A DNA stretch of 14,978 bases from Nanosynbacter sp. GTDB lineage: Bacteria > Patescibacteriota > Saccharimonadia > Saccharimonadales > Saccharimonadaceae. Positions 7,327 to 14,028 of the stretch are shown here, one piece after another; within the stretch, counting starts at the first letter, position 1, and every line of letters starts with the position of its first letter. The DNA is taken from NCBI GenBank assembly GCA_015257665.1, contig JABZJS010000016.1, positions 1 to 14,978 of the forward strand. Direction: 5' to 3'. Under the pieces are notes generated by a model. It ran no database searches. It was not told where the DNA came from and saw only the letters and a list, made by a program, of their open reading frames with translations. Made by a program: the position numbers and the translations under genes.

Positions 7327-7442
7327 GCTCTCGCTCCATTGCCAGACAAGAAAATATCTGGAGGCCAGCTACTTAGCAAGCGGAAGATTGCTGTAGTATT
7401 AATCTGGCCGGAACATTTTCGGTCTGGTGATGGAGCGAGAGC
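7327..7442 (+). ncRNA. Long hairpin element, copy 1 (candidate structured RNA or palindromic repeat)
   Basis: The 21-base arms 7327-7347 and 7422-7442 pair throughout, with two G-U pairs if read on the plus strand (A-C mismatches on the other), which suggests a plus-strand RNA. Nested inside are GAAAAT/ATTTTC, then a purine-rich internal loop, GGCCAG/CTGGCC, and AGCAA/TTGCT capped by GCGGAAGA. The interior (7348-7421) matches copy 2 (11577-11649, opposite strand) with seven substitutions, all transitions, and one indel. It fills most of the 213-base gap between the split-barrel gene and nrdB. No gene and no U-run at either end. A nearby TATTAT on the plus strand (about 7303) is a weak promoter guess. 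Confidence 0.55.
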
Positions 7443-7481
7443 TCCCATAAGACCGGTAGACTAGTAAGATTGTTCTGTCTA

Positions 7482-8459
7482 CTACTTCGTCGTATTCACC
7501 TCATAACTCGTATTGGTGCTCTCGAAGAAATTCACTAGCTCCAGCGTGTCGTTGGCAGCGGCCATCCACTTAGCGGGGTTGGTCACGTTATACTCTGGCT
7601 CAAAGCCCAGCTCCTCCAGCCGCCGGTCAGTCATATACATAACATACTGGTTGACATAATCGGCGTTTAGGCCCAGGATGCCACGCGGCAGCATGTCTTT
7701 ATTATAGGCTTTCTCGAGCTCAACGGCTTCGAGAATCAAGCTGCGGATTTCCTCAGCAAACTCCTCGGTCTGCAAGTCCGGGTTTTCGTGCAGAATCGTC
7801 AGCAGCAGGTTAATGCCAAACTCCAGGTGCAGGTTCTCATCCTTCGTCACCCAGTCGAGCAGCGTGCCGACGTTGCGCAGCAGATTACGGCGGCGGAAGC
7901 TCATCCCCACCATAAAGCCGCTATAGAACCAAATCCCTTCCAGCACGATGTTATACGCCACCAGGTTGCGTACAAAGTCCTTCTTGCCCTCCAGCGTCGT
8001 TACATCTGGGCGCTCCTCCATCATGCGCGTGACGTACTTTGTCTGGAAGGCAGCTTTATCGGCCAGGGATTTTTTGCCCCAGCCGGCCGCATAAATTTCC
8101 TCACGGTCAAACGGGAAGGTCTCGATAATATATTCGAACGTCATAAAGTGGTTGGCCTCTTCCCACATCTGCTTCGAAAGATACAGGTGGCACTCAGCGG
8201 CATTCACGCAAGGGTAAATACCAAAAGCCAGCGATTTATTGATCAGCAGCTCGTTAGGATTAAGGTAACTAATCACCGTCTTCAGGGCGTGCTTTTCGTC
8301 CTCGCTCAATTTCTCAAAATCCGCCAAATCCTGGCTCAGCTGCACCTCATTCGGGAACCACGTGTTGGCCACCGCTTGGTTGTATAGGCGGTACGCCCAG
8401 TCATAGCGCACCGGCTTGAGCTGCAAGCCATCACGTACGCCTGATCCTAGAATGCCCAT
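7482..8459 (-). CDS. nrdB: Ribonucleotide reductase beta subunit (R2), class Ic-like
   Basis: 325 residues. The ferritin-like four-helix metalloprotein generates the radical that NrdA uses to reduce ribonucleotides to deoxyribonucleotides. Six metal ligands can be assigned by spacing: Glu70 (NPNELL), Glu101 and His104 (EEANH), Glu174 (LEGIWFY), and Glu208 and His211 (KDENLHLEFG). The residue four after His104, which is the radical Tyr in class Ia/Ib, is Phe108, and the first ligand is Glu rather than Asp. Both are hallmarks of class Ic R2 as in Chlamydia, which uses a Mn/Fe cofactor. A tail Tyr (Tyr319) for radical transfer is present. No ATP cone. Strong Shine-Dalgarno (AGGAGGT). Part of nrdA-orf97-nrdB, with an extra promoter of its own. 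A tyrosine-free dimanganese type is the alternative. Confidence 0.95.
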   Translation of the reverse strand: MGILGSGVRDGLQLKPVRYDWAYRLYNQAVANTWFPNEVQLSQDLADFEKLSEDEKHALKTVISYLNPNELLINKSLAFGIYPCVNAAECHLYLSKQMWEEANHFMTFEYIIETFPFDREEIYAAGWGKKSLADKAAFQTKYVTRMMEERPDVTTLEGKKDFVRNLVAYNIVLEGIWFYSGFMVGMSFRRRNLLRNVGTLLDWVTKDENLHLEFGINLLLTILHENPDLQTEEFAEEIRSLILEAVELEKAYNKDMLPRGILGLNADYVNQYVMYMTDRRLEELGFEPEYNVTNPAKWMAAANDTLELVNFFESTNTSYEVNTTK

Positions 8460-8463
8460 TATT

Positions 8464-8501
8464 ACCTCCTTGTTTTTGTAAAAAACGAATTAATTATTAT
8501 A
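8464..8501 (-). promoter_or_regulatory. Internal promoter and strong ribosome-binding site for nrdB
   Basis: TATAAT on the minus strand (8496-8501) begins 11 bases past the stop of the 97-residue ORF, with a predicted start near 8489. The leader holds AGGAGGT (8464-8470), four bases before the ATG. No -35 and no NrdR-type palindrome are visible here, so this promoter may be constitutive. Confidence 0.5.
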
Positions 8502-8511
8502 CTATCTACAC

Positions 8512-8805
8512 TTATATTTCTTGTTCCATATCTGCTGGGTGGCGCCGTTTAACAGCAGAGTTGTTGTTTTGCTGCTGGCGCGAGCTCTCGGACACCTCTA
8601 GCGCTGGGAACAGTGGTGAGTCCAGGTCAACATCAAGGGCATATTGGACATAATGTATTGAGGTTGTGCTGTCTGCCTCCGCAATCGCTACAGTGCCGAT
8701 AGTGTGATGGACACCACCCGGCGCGAGCTCCGGTCGCTGCGATCCATCAACTGACAGCTCTGTGCTTGCTCTCATCTTTGCTATATCGCTATACTCGTGG
8801 CTCAC
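8512..8805 (-). CDS. 97-residue protein between nrdA and nrdB, unknown function
   Basis: Not recognised. The GTG start overlaps the nrdA stop in GTGA, and AAGGA sits four bases upstream, so translation is probably coupled to nrdA. The sequence is acidic and Ser-rich in the middle (ALDVDLDSPLFPALEVSESS, 56-75), Gln/Asn-rich at 77-82 and ends with a short basic patch (VKRRHP). No cysteine, no membrane segment, no signal peptide; likely soluble and partly disordered. Its place inside the operon suggests a role in RNR assembly or control, but this is only context. It cannot be the missing NrdA tail in another frame, since it lacks Cys. Confidence 0.6.
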   Translation of the reverse strand: MSHEYSDIAKMRASTELSVDGSQRPELAPGGVHHTIGTVAIAEADSTTSIHYVQYALDVDLDSPLFPALEVSESSRQQQNNNSAVKRRHPADMEQEI

Positions 8806-11237
8806 GATTCCTTCTCCTTCCCTTCCTCCTGCTTCTTGCGTGCGCGGTAGAAGCCACCAAAGCCCACGCGCTTGGCGTCTTGGTGGAGTTTTTGTTCGGT
8901 TTTGTTGGCGCGAATGGAGACCTGCTCGGACTGGTGGCGCGGCTTCACGTGCAAATAATACGTCGTTTTCAGGCCGCGGCGCCAGGCTTCACTGTAGATC
9001 GTAATATACTCCTCGATATTACGCGATTCTAAATACATATTGCGGCTAATCGCTTGATCGACCCACTTCTGAGCGCGGGCTGCCACCTCAATAAAGGCAT
9101 ACGGGCTCAGCTGAAAGCTCGTCTTATACACATCGCGCACCGCCTGGGGGATCTGCTCCATGTGCTGGATGTCGCCTTGGGTAGTAAGCAGCTCATCCTT
9201 AAGCTCCTCCCACAGGCCGAGTGCTTTGAGTTTGCGCACAAGGTTAGCATTAACCTCAAGGAATTTGCCATTGAGCGTGCTCCGGCTAAAGATCTGGCTA
9301 AATTGCGGGTCGATCCCTGGAGTGGTGCCCGTCACGTGCGAGATATTGGCGGTAGGCGCAATAGCCATCAGCGTGGCATTGCGCATGCCGCGCCTCACCT
9401 TGGGGCGCAGCGCCTCCCAGTCGAGGCGGCGAGTCGTGTTAATTGCTACTGCCTCACCCCGCTGCGCGCCAAGCCGGTCAATCGTGTCGATAGGCAATTC
9501 CCCTTTGCTCCAGCCACTGCCCGCAAAGTTGGGGTAGCTACCGCGCGTCACCGCTAGCTCGGCCGACTCGTCGATGGCGTAGTAGCTAATAAACTCCGCC
9601 AGCTGATCAATCAGCTCGTACGCCGCCTCAGATTCATAGCTCAGCTCGAGCTTTTCTAGCACATCGGCAAGACCCATAAAGCCCAGGCCAATCGCCCGGT
9701 TTTGCAGGTTGCTATTCATCGCCTCTGGGATGGGTGTTGTGGTAATGTCTACAAGGTTATCAAGTTGCCGCGTGGCTGAGCGCGTCGCCTGCTCGAGTCG
9801 TGGCCAGTCCCACGTCTTGGTCGCGTCATCCAGGAAGGCGCTGAGGTTGATACTCACCAGATTACATACCGCAATATTGTGCTCGTCTTGCGGCAAAGTG
9901 ATCTCAGTACAGAGATTGCTGAGATGAATAGTACCAGTGTTATTGTTAAGCGCCCGGAGGTTAATAGCGTCCTTCCAGGTGAGCCACGGGTGGCCGGTCG
10001 CCTGCAAACTACTGAGAATTCTGTGGAATTGCTGGCGCGCAGGCAGCTTGTCATAAGCGCGTAGCTTGCCTGCTTCGGCCTGGGTGATGTAATACGCATA
10101 CCGCTCGGCAAAGGCTGCGCCATACAGCTCGCTCAAGTCACTGACCTCGGCTGGGTCAAAGAGATACCAGTCTTCATCAGCCTGCACCCGGCGCATAAAT
10201 TCATCACTAATAAACACGGCTGTATCGAGGAAGCGCGTCCGCAAATACGGATCGCCGGAGTTAGAACGCAGATCTATAAATTCCTTAAAATCGATGTGCC
10301 AGTTTTCCATATACACAGCCGCTGCGCCCATCTTTTTACCCTTGCGTGACACCGCAAACAGCGCTGTATCGATCATCTTAATAAACGGAATTGGCCCCGT
10401 GCTTGTTGTGTTAGTTGTCTTGACTGGGCTACCTGCCGCCCGCAGCTTCGTAAAACTGACACCGATACCGCCCGTCCCTTTAGCAATCCACATCGTATCG
10501 CGCACACTCTTAGCAATCGACTCCATATCATCCTGCACTTCCATGACGAAGCAATTGCTCAGCTGCGGGAACAACCCACCAGCATTAACGCGAGTGCTCC
10601 CGCCCGGGCTGTATTCGAGGTTGGCCATGTGCTGGTAAAACTCAATGGCTGCCTCAGTCGGGTGTTCCTCATTGTAGCTCAGACCCATGGCGATACGCAT
10701 AGTAGTAAACTGCGGCACTTCGAGCGGCTCACCGTTCTGCTTGCGCAGGGCGTAGCGATTGCGGTTGGTCACCACGCCAAGATATTTACTCAGTCTGTCT
10801 TTACTAGGGTCAAGTGCGGCAGCCAGGCGCTCGAGGTCAAAGATTGTCTCATCTTGCATGCGGGGGTCAAGCAAGCCATCGGCCACTGCCTGGCGAATAT
10901 AGCGCGGGAAAACCTCCCTATGACGCTGGCGCAGTTCTTCATCAGTAGTATATACACCCAGCAAATCACGGTAGATCGTGCCCAGCAGCAGGCGCGCTGC
11001 AATCGTGTCGTAGTCTGGGTCATCCTTAATATTCTGCACCGTCGTCTGGATGAGCGTCTCCTCCAGCTGCTTGGTCGTCATCCCATCAAAGAGCGTCAGC
11101 TGCAGCTCGCGAGCAATCTGCACGATCTTCTGCAGCGGATCGGCCAACCCCTGGCTTGCCGCCAGCAACGTAGCATTTATCTTGGTTGTGTCGAATGGCT
11201 CGGTCGTACCATCACGCTTAGTAATATGAATCGTCAT
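8802..11237 (-). CDS. nrdA: Ribonucleotide reductase alpha subunit (R1) without C-terminal redox cysteines
   Basis: 811 residues from the second of two tandem ATGs (Met at 11237, GGAGG four bases upstream; 11240 is possible). Residues 1-95 are an ATP cone, the allosteric overall-activity domain (HITKRDGTTEPFD, then PDYDTIAARLLL). The ten-stranded barrel follows, with the three active-site cysteines: Cys229 (LSNCFV), Cys443 with Glu445 (NLCTEI), and Cys458 (AVCNLVSINL). The radical-transfer pair Tyr760-Tyr761 is in LKTTYYLHVKPR. These are the only three Cys in the protein. The final 46 residues, where class I enzymes carry the CxxC or CxxxxC pair that re-reduces the active site, have none and end in a Lys/Glu-rich stretch (ARKKQEEGKEKES). 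The stop overlaps the next ORF, so the tail is not frameshifted away into a Cys-bearing frame. Confidence 0.96.
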   Translation of the reverse strand: MTIHITKRDGTTEPFDTTKINATLLAASQGLADPLQKIVQIARELQLTLFDGMTTKQLEETLIQTTVQNIKDDPDYDTIAARLLLGTIYRDLLGVYTTDEELRQRHREVFPRYIRQAVADGLLDPRMQDETIFDLERLAAALDPSKDRLSKYLGVVTNRNRYALRKQNGEPLEVPQFTTMRIAMGLSYNEEHPTEAAIEFYQHMANLEYSPGGSTRVNAGGLFPQLSNCFVMEVQDDMESIAKSVRDTMWIAKGTGGIGVSFTKLRAAGSPVKTTNTTSTGPIPFIKMIDTALFAVSRKGKKMGAAAVYMENWHIDFKEFIDLRSNSGDPYLRTRFLDTAVFISDEFMRRVQADEDWYLFDPAEVSDLSELYGAAFAERYAYYITQAEAGKLRAYDKLPARQQFHRILSSLQATGHPWLTWKDAINLRALNNNTGTIHLSNLCTEITLPQDEHNIAVCNLVSINLSAFLDDATKTWDWPRLEQATRSATRQLDNLVDITTTPIPEAMNSNLQNRAIGLGFMGLADVLEKLELSYESEAAYELIDQLAEFISYYAIDESAELAVTRGSYPNFAGSGWSKGELPIDTIDRLGAQRGEAVAINTTRRLDWEALRPKVRRGMRNATLMAIAPTANISHVTGTTPGIDPQFSQIFSRSTLNGKFLEVNANLVRKLKALGLWEELKDELLTTQGDIQHMEQIPQAVRDVYKTSFQLSPYAFIEVAARAQKWVDQAISRNMYLESRNIEEYITIYSEAWRRGLKTTYYLHVKPRHQSEQVSIRANKTEQKLHQDAKRVGFGGFYRARKKQEEGKEKES

Positions 11238-11340
11238 CATCCCTCCCCTTAGGCTCCTTATCATACGGTGCACAAAACCAGCCACCAGGGCACGCCTGGA
11301 GCTGGGCTCTATTGTTTGTCTCTCCCGTGTTTATGTGTGC

Positions 11341-11397
11341 TCGCTATATATGTAGCGTCTGGGTCCTACTATAGACGCCAGATGTGGTGCTTGGCAA
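11341..11397 (-). promoter_or_regulatory. nrdA promoter with paired NrdR-type boxes
   Basis: Minus strand: -35 TTGCCA (11392-11397), 18-bp spacer, -10 TATAGT (11368-11373), predicted start near 11361 and a leader of about 125 bases. A box (11341-11356, GCTACATATATAGCGA) shares CTATATA/TAGCG with the perfect palindrome in front of the 79-residue gene. A weak second box (11362-11377) covers the -10, again exactly 21 bp centre to centre. An inverted repeat GCGTCT/AGACGC (11355-11360, 11373-11378) overlaps both. The rest of the leader (11241-11340) holds a small CCAGG/CCTGG hairpin and no recognised riboswitch. Confidence 0.55.
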
Positions 11398-11458
11398 GGG
11401 GTTTTGTGAAAACTACAACCGATTTTGCGGGCGACCTCTGTGGATACTGGCGGCACAC

Positions 11459-11559
11459 CATAGCCTCGTATAAGAAAACATCTGGAGACCAACGCTAGTG
11501 CACGCGGGTAGAACTCTATTGCACTATCCGTACCAGAACATTATGAAGCAACAGCTATG
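11459..11559 (+). ncRNA. Long hairpin element, diverged third copy
   Basis: Shares with copy 1 the blocks AGAAAAYATCTGGAGRCC (11473-11490) and CCRGAACATT (11533-11542), in the same order and orientation, but little sequence in between. Its own arms are CATAGC (11459-11464) with GCTATG (11554-11559), and the inner hairpin is TAGTGCA (11496-11502) with TGCACTA (11520-11526). Conserved loop blocks joined by different stems are what one expects of a structured RNA rather than of a recent copy. It abuts copy 2. Confidence 0.4.
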
Positions 11560-11562
11560 TCA

Positions 11563-11663
11563 CTCTATCGCCAGACCGAAAATGTTCCGGCCAGATTATA
11601 CTATAGTGATCTTCCGCTCGCTGAGTGGCTGGCCTCCAAATATTTTCTTGTCTGGCGATAGAG
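11563..11663 (-). ncRNA. Long hairpin element, copy 2
   Basis: Outer arms 11563-11576 and 11650-11663 form a perfect 14-bp stem, extended by AGCT/AGCT (11554-11557, 11665-11668) past a bulge. Read on the minus strand, the interior matches copy 1 closely. Compared with copy 1, one C-G outer pair has become T-A, two wobble pairs have become Watson-Crick pairs, and an A-T pair in the terminal stem is G-C. One terminal pair (C-A) is broken. It lies between the nrdA promoter and the 3' end of the spermidine-synthase-like gene. Confidence 0.55.
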
Positions 11664-11727
11664 CAGCTTGGTGTATAGTAAATAATTTTGATAATGGCTT
11701 ACCACCACTAGTGTAAACTATCTCTCG

Positions 11728-11844
11728 CACTACTCCCCCGATGGAGTGTAAAAAACCGGTCGTAATAACCGATTTTCAGCCCAGCGCAAGAGGTCGATGT
11801 CTGGGAGACATCGACCCTTATAGCGATCTATCGGAGGGAGTGTG
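11728..11844 (-). terminator. Folded 3' region and probable terminator of the spermidine-synthase-like gene
   Basis: Three nested or adjacent inverted repeats: outer arms 11728-11742 and 11830-11844 (14 pairs with one bulge each); a perfect 11-bp hairpin, GGTCGATGTCT/AGACATCGACC (11792-11802, 11806-11816); and a weaker CGGT/ACCG hairpin (11757-11771), followed on the minus strand by GTTTTTT. The last is a plausible intrinsic terminator about 120 bases past the stop at 11893. The outer arms are not needed for termination. The segment CACTACTC...GATGGAGTGT (11728-11749) recurs in modified form near 13495-13516. Confidence 0.5.
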
Positions 11845-11892
11845 GGGAGGGTGAGCGTGAGATACAGCGCATTAACTAACGAGTGTACGTCA

Positions 11893-13362
11893 CTAAGAGC
11901 GCGCATTACGCTCAGACACCTCCCGGCACTCCTGCCGGAGCCGCTCCATCGGCGCATAATCATCATGGTACGGCGGCTGGCTAGCAAAGGGGGCTGGCTG
12001 ATGAGAGGTATCGCCACCGTACGTTGCCACGACATTAGTATAATCCCAGCCATCTGCCCGCTCGTAGTGGAAGCTCCCCTGCCCCAATAGAGCAGCATAC
12101 GGCGCATCCTGAGCAGCAAACAGTGGCTGGCAGGCTGGCTGGCGACTGGCAATCATATTAACCACCACGCGAGCCTGAGGGCGAAGATGCCGCTTGAGTG
12201 CGGTAGCATACTCTTGCGTTGCCAGTGAAGCAGGTACATCGCCGTCATTATACACATCAACAAGGACGATATCGTACTGCTCGGTGCTGCGCTCAAGGAA
12301 GATGCGCGCATCTTGGAAGATCGGCCGCACATTGACTGGGTCGCGATAATAAAAATACTGGCGGGCAATCGGCACGAGCCCTGGATCGATCTCTACTACA
12401 TCAATCTGGCTCTGCGGATAGCGCTGGGCAAGGAGGCGCGGCACCGTAAAGGTTCCACCACCCAGCACCAAAATGCGCTGACGCTGCGGCGCGCGCTCCA
12501 CCGCGTGCATCATCTGACGCGTATACCAAAATGGCAGCTGCTGCGGCTGCCCTACCACCACACCAGACTGTACACCAGCCGGGCCACTGGCAATCCCACG
12601 GATAATCGCGCCATCCTGCCGACGCCATTGCTGGAGTGTGTAGTGCGCCGTGGCGGTATCGATCGTCTGCGCGGCCTGGGCTTGCACCACTGGTGCCACG
12701 CGATAACCCAGTGCCAAACCCACACACAGCACACTCACCACCACGCGCCACTGCCAACGCTGGCCTGGCACCATGAGCCAGCTAGCTAGCACGAGCAGAC
12801 TAATAAGCACCACTACTACGTCGTGAATTCCCAGCCAGCCAAACAAGAAAAACCCCGCCGCAAAGGTACCAACGATCCCACCAATCGAATTCACCGCACT
12901 CAGCGACGCCACCGACCGCCCCGTTCGCGCCAGCGTCTCTGTCTGCCGCTCCACCAGATAGGGGCTCACTGCTCCCAGCACCAGGCTGGTTGGTGCAAAG
13001 AGCAGGCTCGCCGCCACCGTGGCTTGCAGGCGAATATCGATCGGCAGCTGGGCCACCCACCGCAGTATATCGTGGTATTGGCATAGCTCCGTTAGCATCA
13101 GCAGCGCCGCCCCAAGCAGCAGCCACGCCACATCGCCATCGCGCGAGCGTGCATCGGCCAGCACACCACCCAGCCAGTAGCCCAGGCTCATTGCCGCAAT
13201 AATGACACCAATAATGCTCGCCCACACATACGTCGACGCCCCCACCACTGGCGACATCACCCGCGCTGCCACCAACTCAAACACCATCACACAAAACCCC
13301 GCCACAAATGCAATCACCAAACGTCGATACGGCAGCGGCATCATCAGTCGTTTCAGTTTCAT
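11893..13362 (-). CDS. Membrane protein fused to a spermidine-synthase-like methyltransferase-fold domain
   Basis: 489 residues. The N-terminal half (about 15-225) has roughly seven hydrophobic helices, starting FVAGFCVMVFELVAARVMSPVVGAS, typical of the fused MFS/spermidine synthase group. The C-terminal half (about 290-470) is a Rossmann SAM/dcSAM-binding domain: ILVLGGGTF (297-305), VVEID (322-326, acidic residue closing strand 2), FQDAR (349-353), and VLVDVYND (366-373), with the family's usual late DDYAPME (467-473). The Asp-Pro-rich catalytic loop of true spermidine synthases is replaced by DVYNDGDVPASL, so polyamine synthesis is doubtful; the reaction is unknown. The ATG at 13362 is chosen over the TTG/ATG upstream (to 13410) because homology starts near it and a TGCTACAAT box ends six bases before it. 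Confidence 0.75.
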   Translation of the reverse strand: MKLKRLMMPLPYRRLVIAFVAGFCVMVFELVAARVMSPVVGASTYVWASIIGVIIAAMSLGYWLGGVLADARSRDGDVAWLLLGAALLMLTELCQYHDILRWVAQLPIDIRLQATVAASLLFAPTSLVLGAVSPYLVERQTETLARTGRSVASLSAVNSIGGIVGTFAAGFFLFGWLGIHDVVVVLISLLVLASWLMVPGQRWQWRVVVSVLCVGLALGYRVAPVVQAQAAQTIDTATAHYTLQQWRRQDGAIIRGIASGPAGVQSGVVVGQPQQLPFWYTRQMMHAVERAPQRQRILVLGGGTFTVPRLLAQRYPQSQIDVVEIDPGLVPIARQYFYYRDPVNVRPIFQDARIFLERSTEQYDIVLVDVYNDGDVPASLATQEYATALKRHLRPQARVVVNMIASRQPACQPLFAAQDAPYAALLGQGSFHYERADGWDYTNVVATYGGDTSHQPAPFASQPPYHDDYAPMERLRQECREVSERNARS

Positions 13363-13368
13363 AGGAGT

Positions 13369-13398
13369 ATTGTAGCATGGTGCAAAATGCGACGTGAA
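13369..13398 (-). promoter_or_regulatory. Leaderless promoter of the spermidine-synthase-like gene
   Basis: Minus strand: TTCACG (13393-13398, 4/6 to -35), 18-bp spacer, TGC plus TACAAT (13369-13374), then ACTCCT and ATG. Predicted start equals the A of the ATG at 13362. Confidence 0.6.
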
Positions 13399-13410
13399 TG
13401 TCCTTATCAA

Positions 13411-13628
13411 GCATCACACCGTAATAATTATCCAAGTGAGAAGACTGGCTTATGTTTAGGTGTCTAAGCCTCTCCAGTACTAACCCCTCCACTCACTACT
13501 TCATCTGATGGAGTGTGAGAACTATGTGAAATTTTAAGGTACAGACACGCAGCTCATTATGTATCGCTGCGGTATACGCACCACAACCGAGGGCAATAGC
13601 GGACTTCTCGAGCAATCTATGCCAAAAT
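13411..13628. other. Non-coding gap with several inverted repeats
   Basis: No gene seen between the two divergent promoters. Inverted repeats present: GGCTTA/TAAGCC (in 13448-13471), CTCCA/TGGAG (in 13487-13513), CGCAGC/GCTGCG (13548-13553, 13566-13571), and AAATTTT/AAAATTT (13529-13535, 13624-13630) enclosing the previous pair. The segment near 13495-13516 resembles part of the folded region at 11728-11749. No promoter for a separate RNA is convincing. Confidence 0.35.
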
Positions 13629-13657
13629 TTGACACGCCATTCATATATTGATATATA
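13629..13657 (+). promoter_or_regulatory. Strong promoter of the small membrane protein gene
   Basis: Perfect TTGACA (13629-13634), 17-bp spacer, TATATA (13652-13657) inside an alternating TA run. Predicted start near 13664, a few bases before the folded leader. Confidence 0.75.
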
Positions 13658-13670
13658 TATATTAACTTTT

Positions 13671-13736
13671 GCTCGAAGTACACCTCAGGGCAAGAGTTGC
13701 CCTTTGCTTCGAGCTCACTTCTTGAAAGGAGGTGAG
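13671..13736 (+). promoter_or_regulatory. Folded 5' leader that buries the Shine-Dalgarno site
   Basis: Two hairpins. The first has GCTCGAAG/CTTCGAGC (13671-13678, 13707-13714) topped by GGGCAA/TTGCCC (13688-13693, 13697-13702). The second pairs CTCACTTCTT (13714-13723) with AGGAGGTGAG (13727-13736) over a three-base loop: 10 of 10 positions pair, two as G-U, and the whole Shine-Dalgarno is inside. CACCTC (13681-13686), in the unpaired side of hairpin 1, is complementary to GAGGTG of the site and could form an alternative pairing. This looks like a translational switch (thermosensor, metabolite or protein binding); the signal is unknown. Confidence 0.65.
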
Positions 13737-13740
13737 AAAG

Positions 13741-14028
13741 ATGCCGAATGAAGAAATCGCCTCATTGGTCGGCTTCTCCTTTGGTGGAATATGTCTCTGT
13801 GTTATGCTTTGGCTTGTAGAAACAATGAGCAGACGCGTTGCGAGGTGGCTACTAACCATCTCAAGTGTTTGCTTTATTGTTGTCCTCTGTATTGTGTACT
13901 CGATACCCAATACACCAACGAAGATGTTCTTAATGTCCGTCCTCGTTGGACTGGGTATCATCGCAGCCTTTAGTTTAGAACGACTAAAGTGGCTGAAGCG
14001 GCGCGAGCAGAGATACAAGGGCGAATAG
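13741..14028 (+). CDS. Small three-helix membrane protein, unknown function
   Basis: 95 residues from the ATG at 13741, chosen because AAGGAGG lies eight bases upstream; the in-frame GTG at 13732 lies inside that site. Three hydrophobic segments (about 7-27, 34-54, 61-78), each followed by a charged turn, with a strongly basic C-terminus (RLKWLKRREQRYKGE) expected on the cytoplasmic side. No conserved motif recognised and no signal peptide cleavage site. Strong own promoter and a folded leader, so its synthesis seems to be controlled after transcription. A link with the ABC transporter downstream is possible, but that gene has its own promoter. Confidence 0.75.
   Translation: MPNEEIASLVGFSFGGICLCVMLWLVETMSRRVARWLLTISSVCFIVVLCIVYSIPNTPTKMFLMSVLVGLGIIAAFSLERLKWLKRREQRYKGE

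Noticed and set aside
7327..7442. Identification of the hairpin element as SRP (4.5S) RNA or 6S RNA
   Set aside because: It lacks the SRP GGUCAGG...GGAAGCAGCC core and the size of 6S, and two to three copies sit close together.
8512..8840. Possibility that the missing NrdA Cys tail is lost by a frameshift at the 3' end of nrdA
   Set aside because: The frame after the nrdA stop encodes a 97-residue protein without any cysteine, starting at a proper coupled GTG; no CxxC-like ending was found downstream of nrdA.
10629..11252. Open frame of 207 codons on the plus strand
   Set aside because: It is opposite the ATP cone and N-terminal part of nrdA; a shadow frame.
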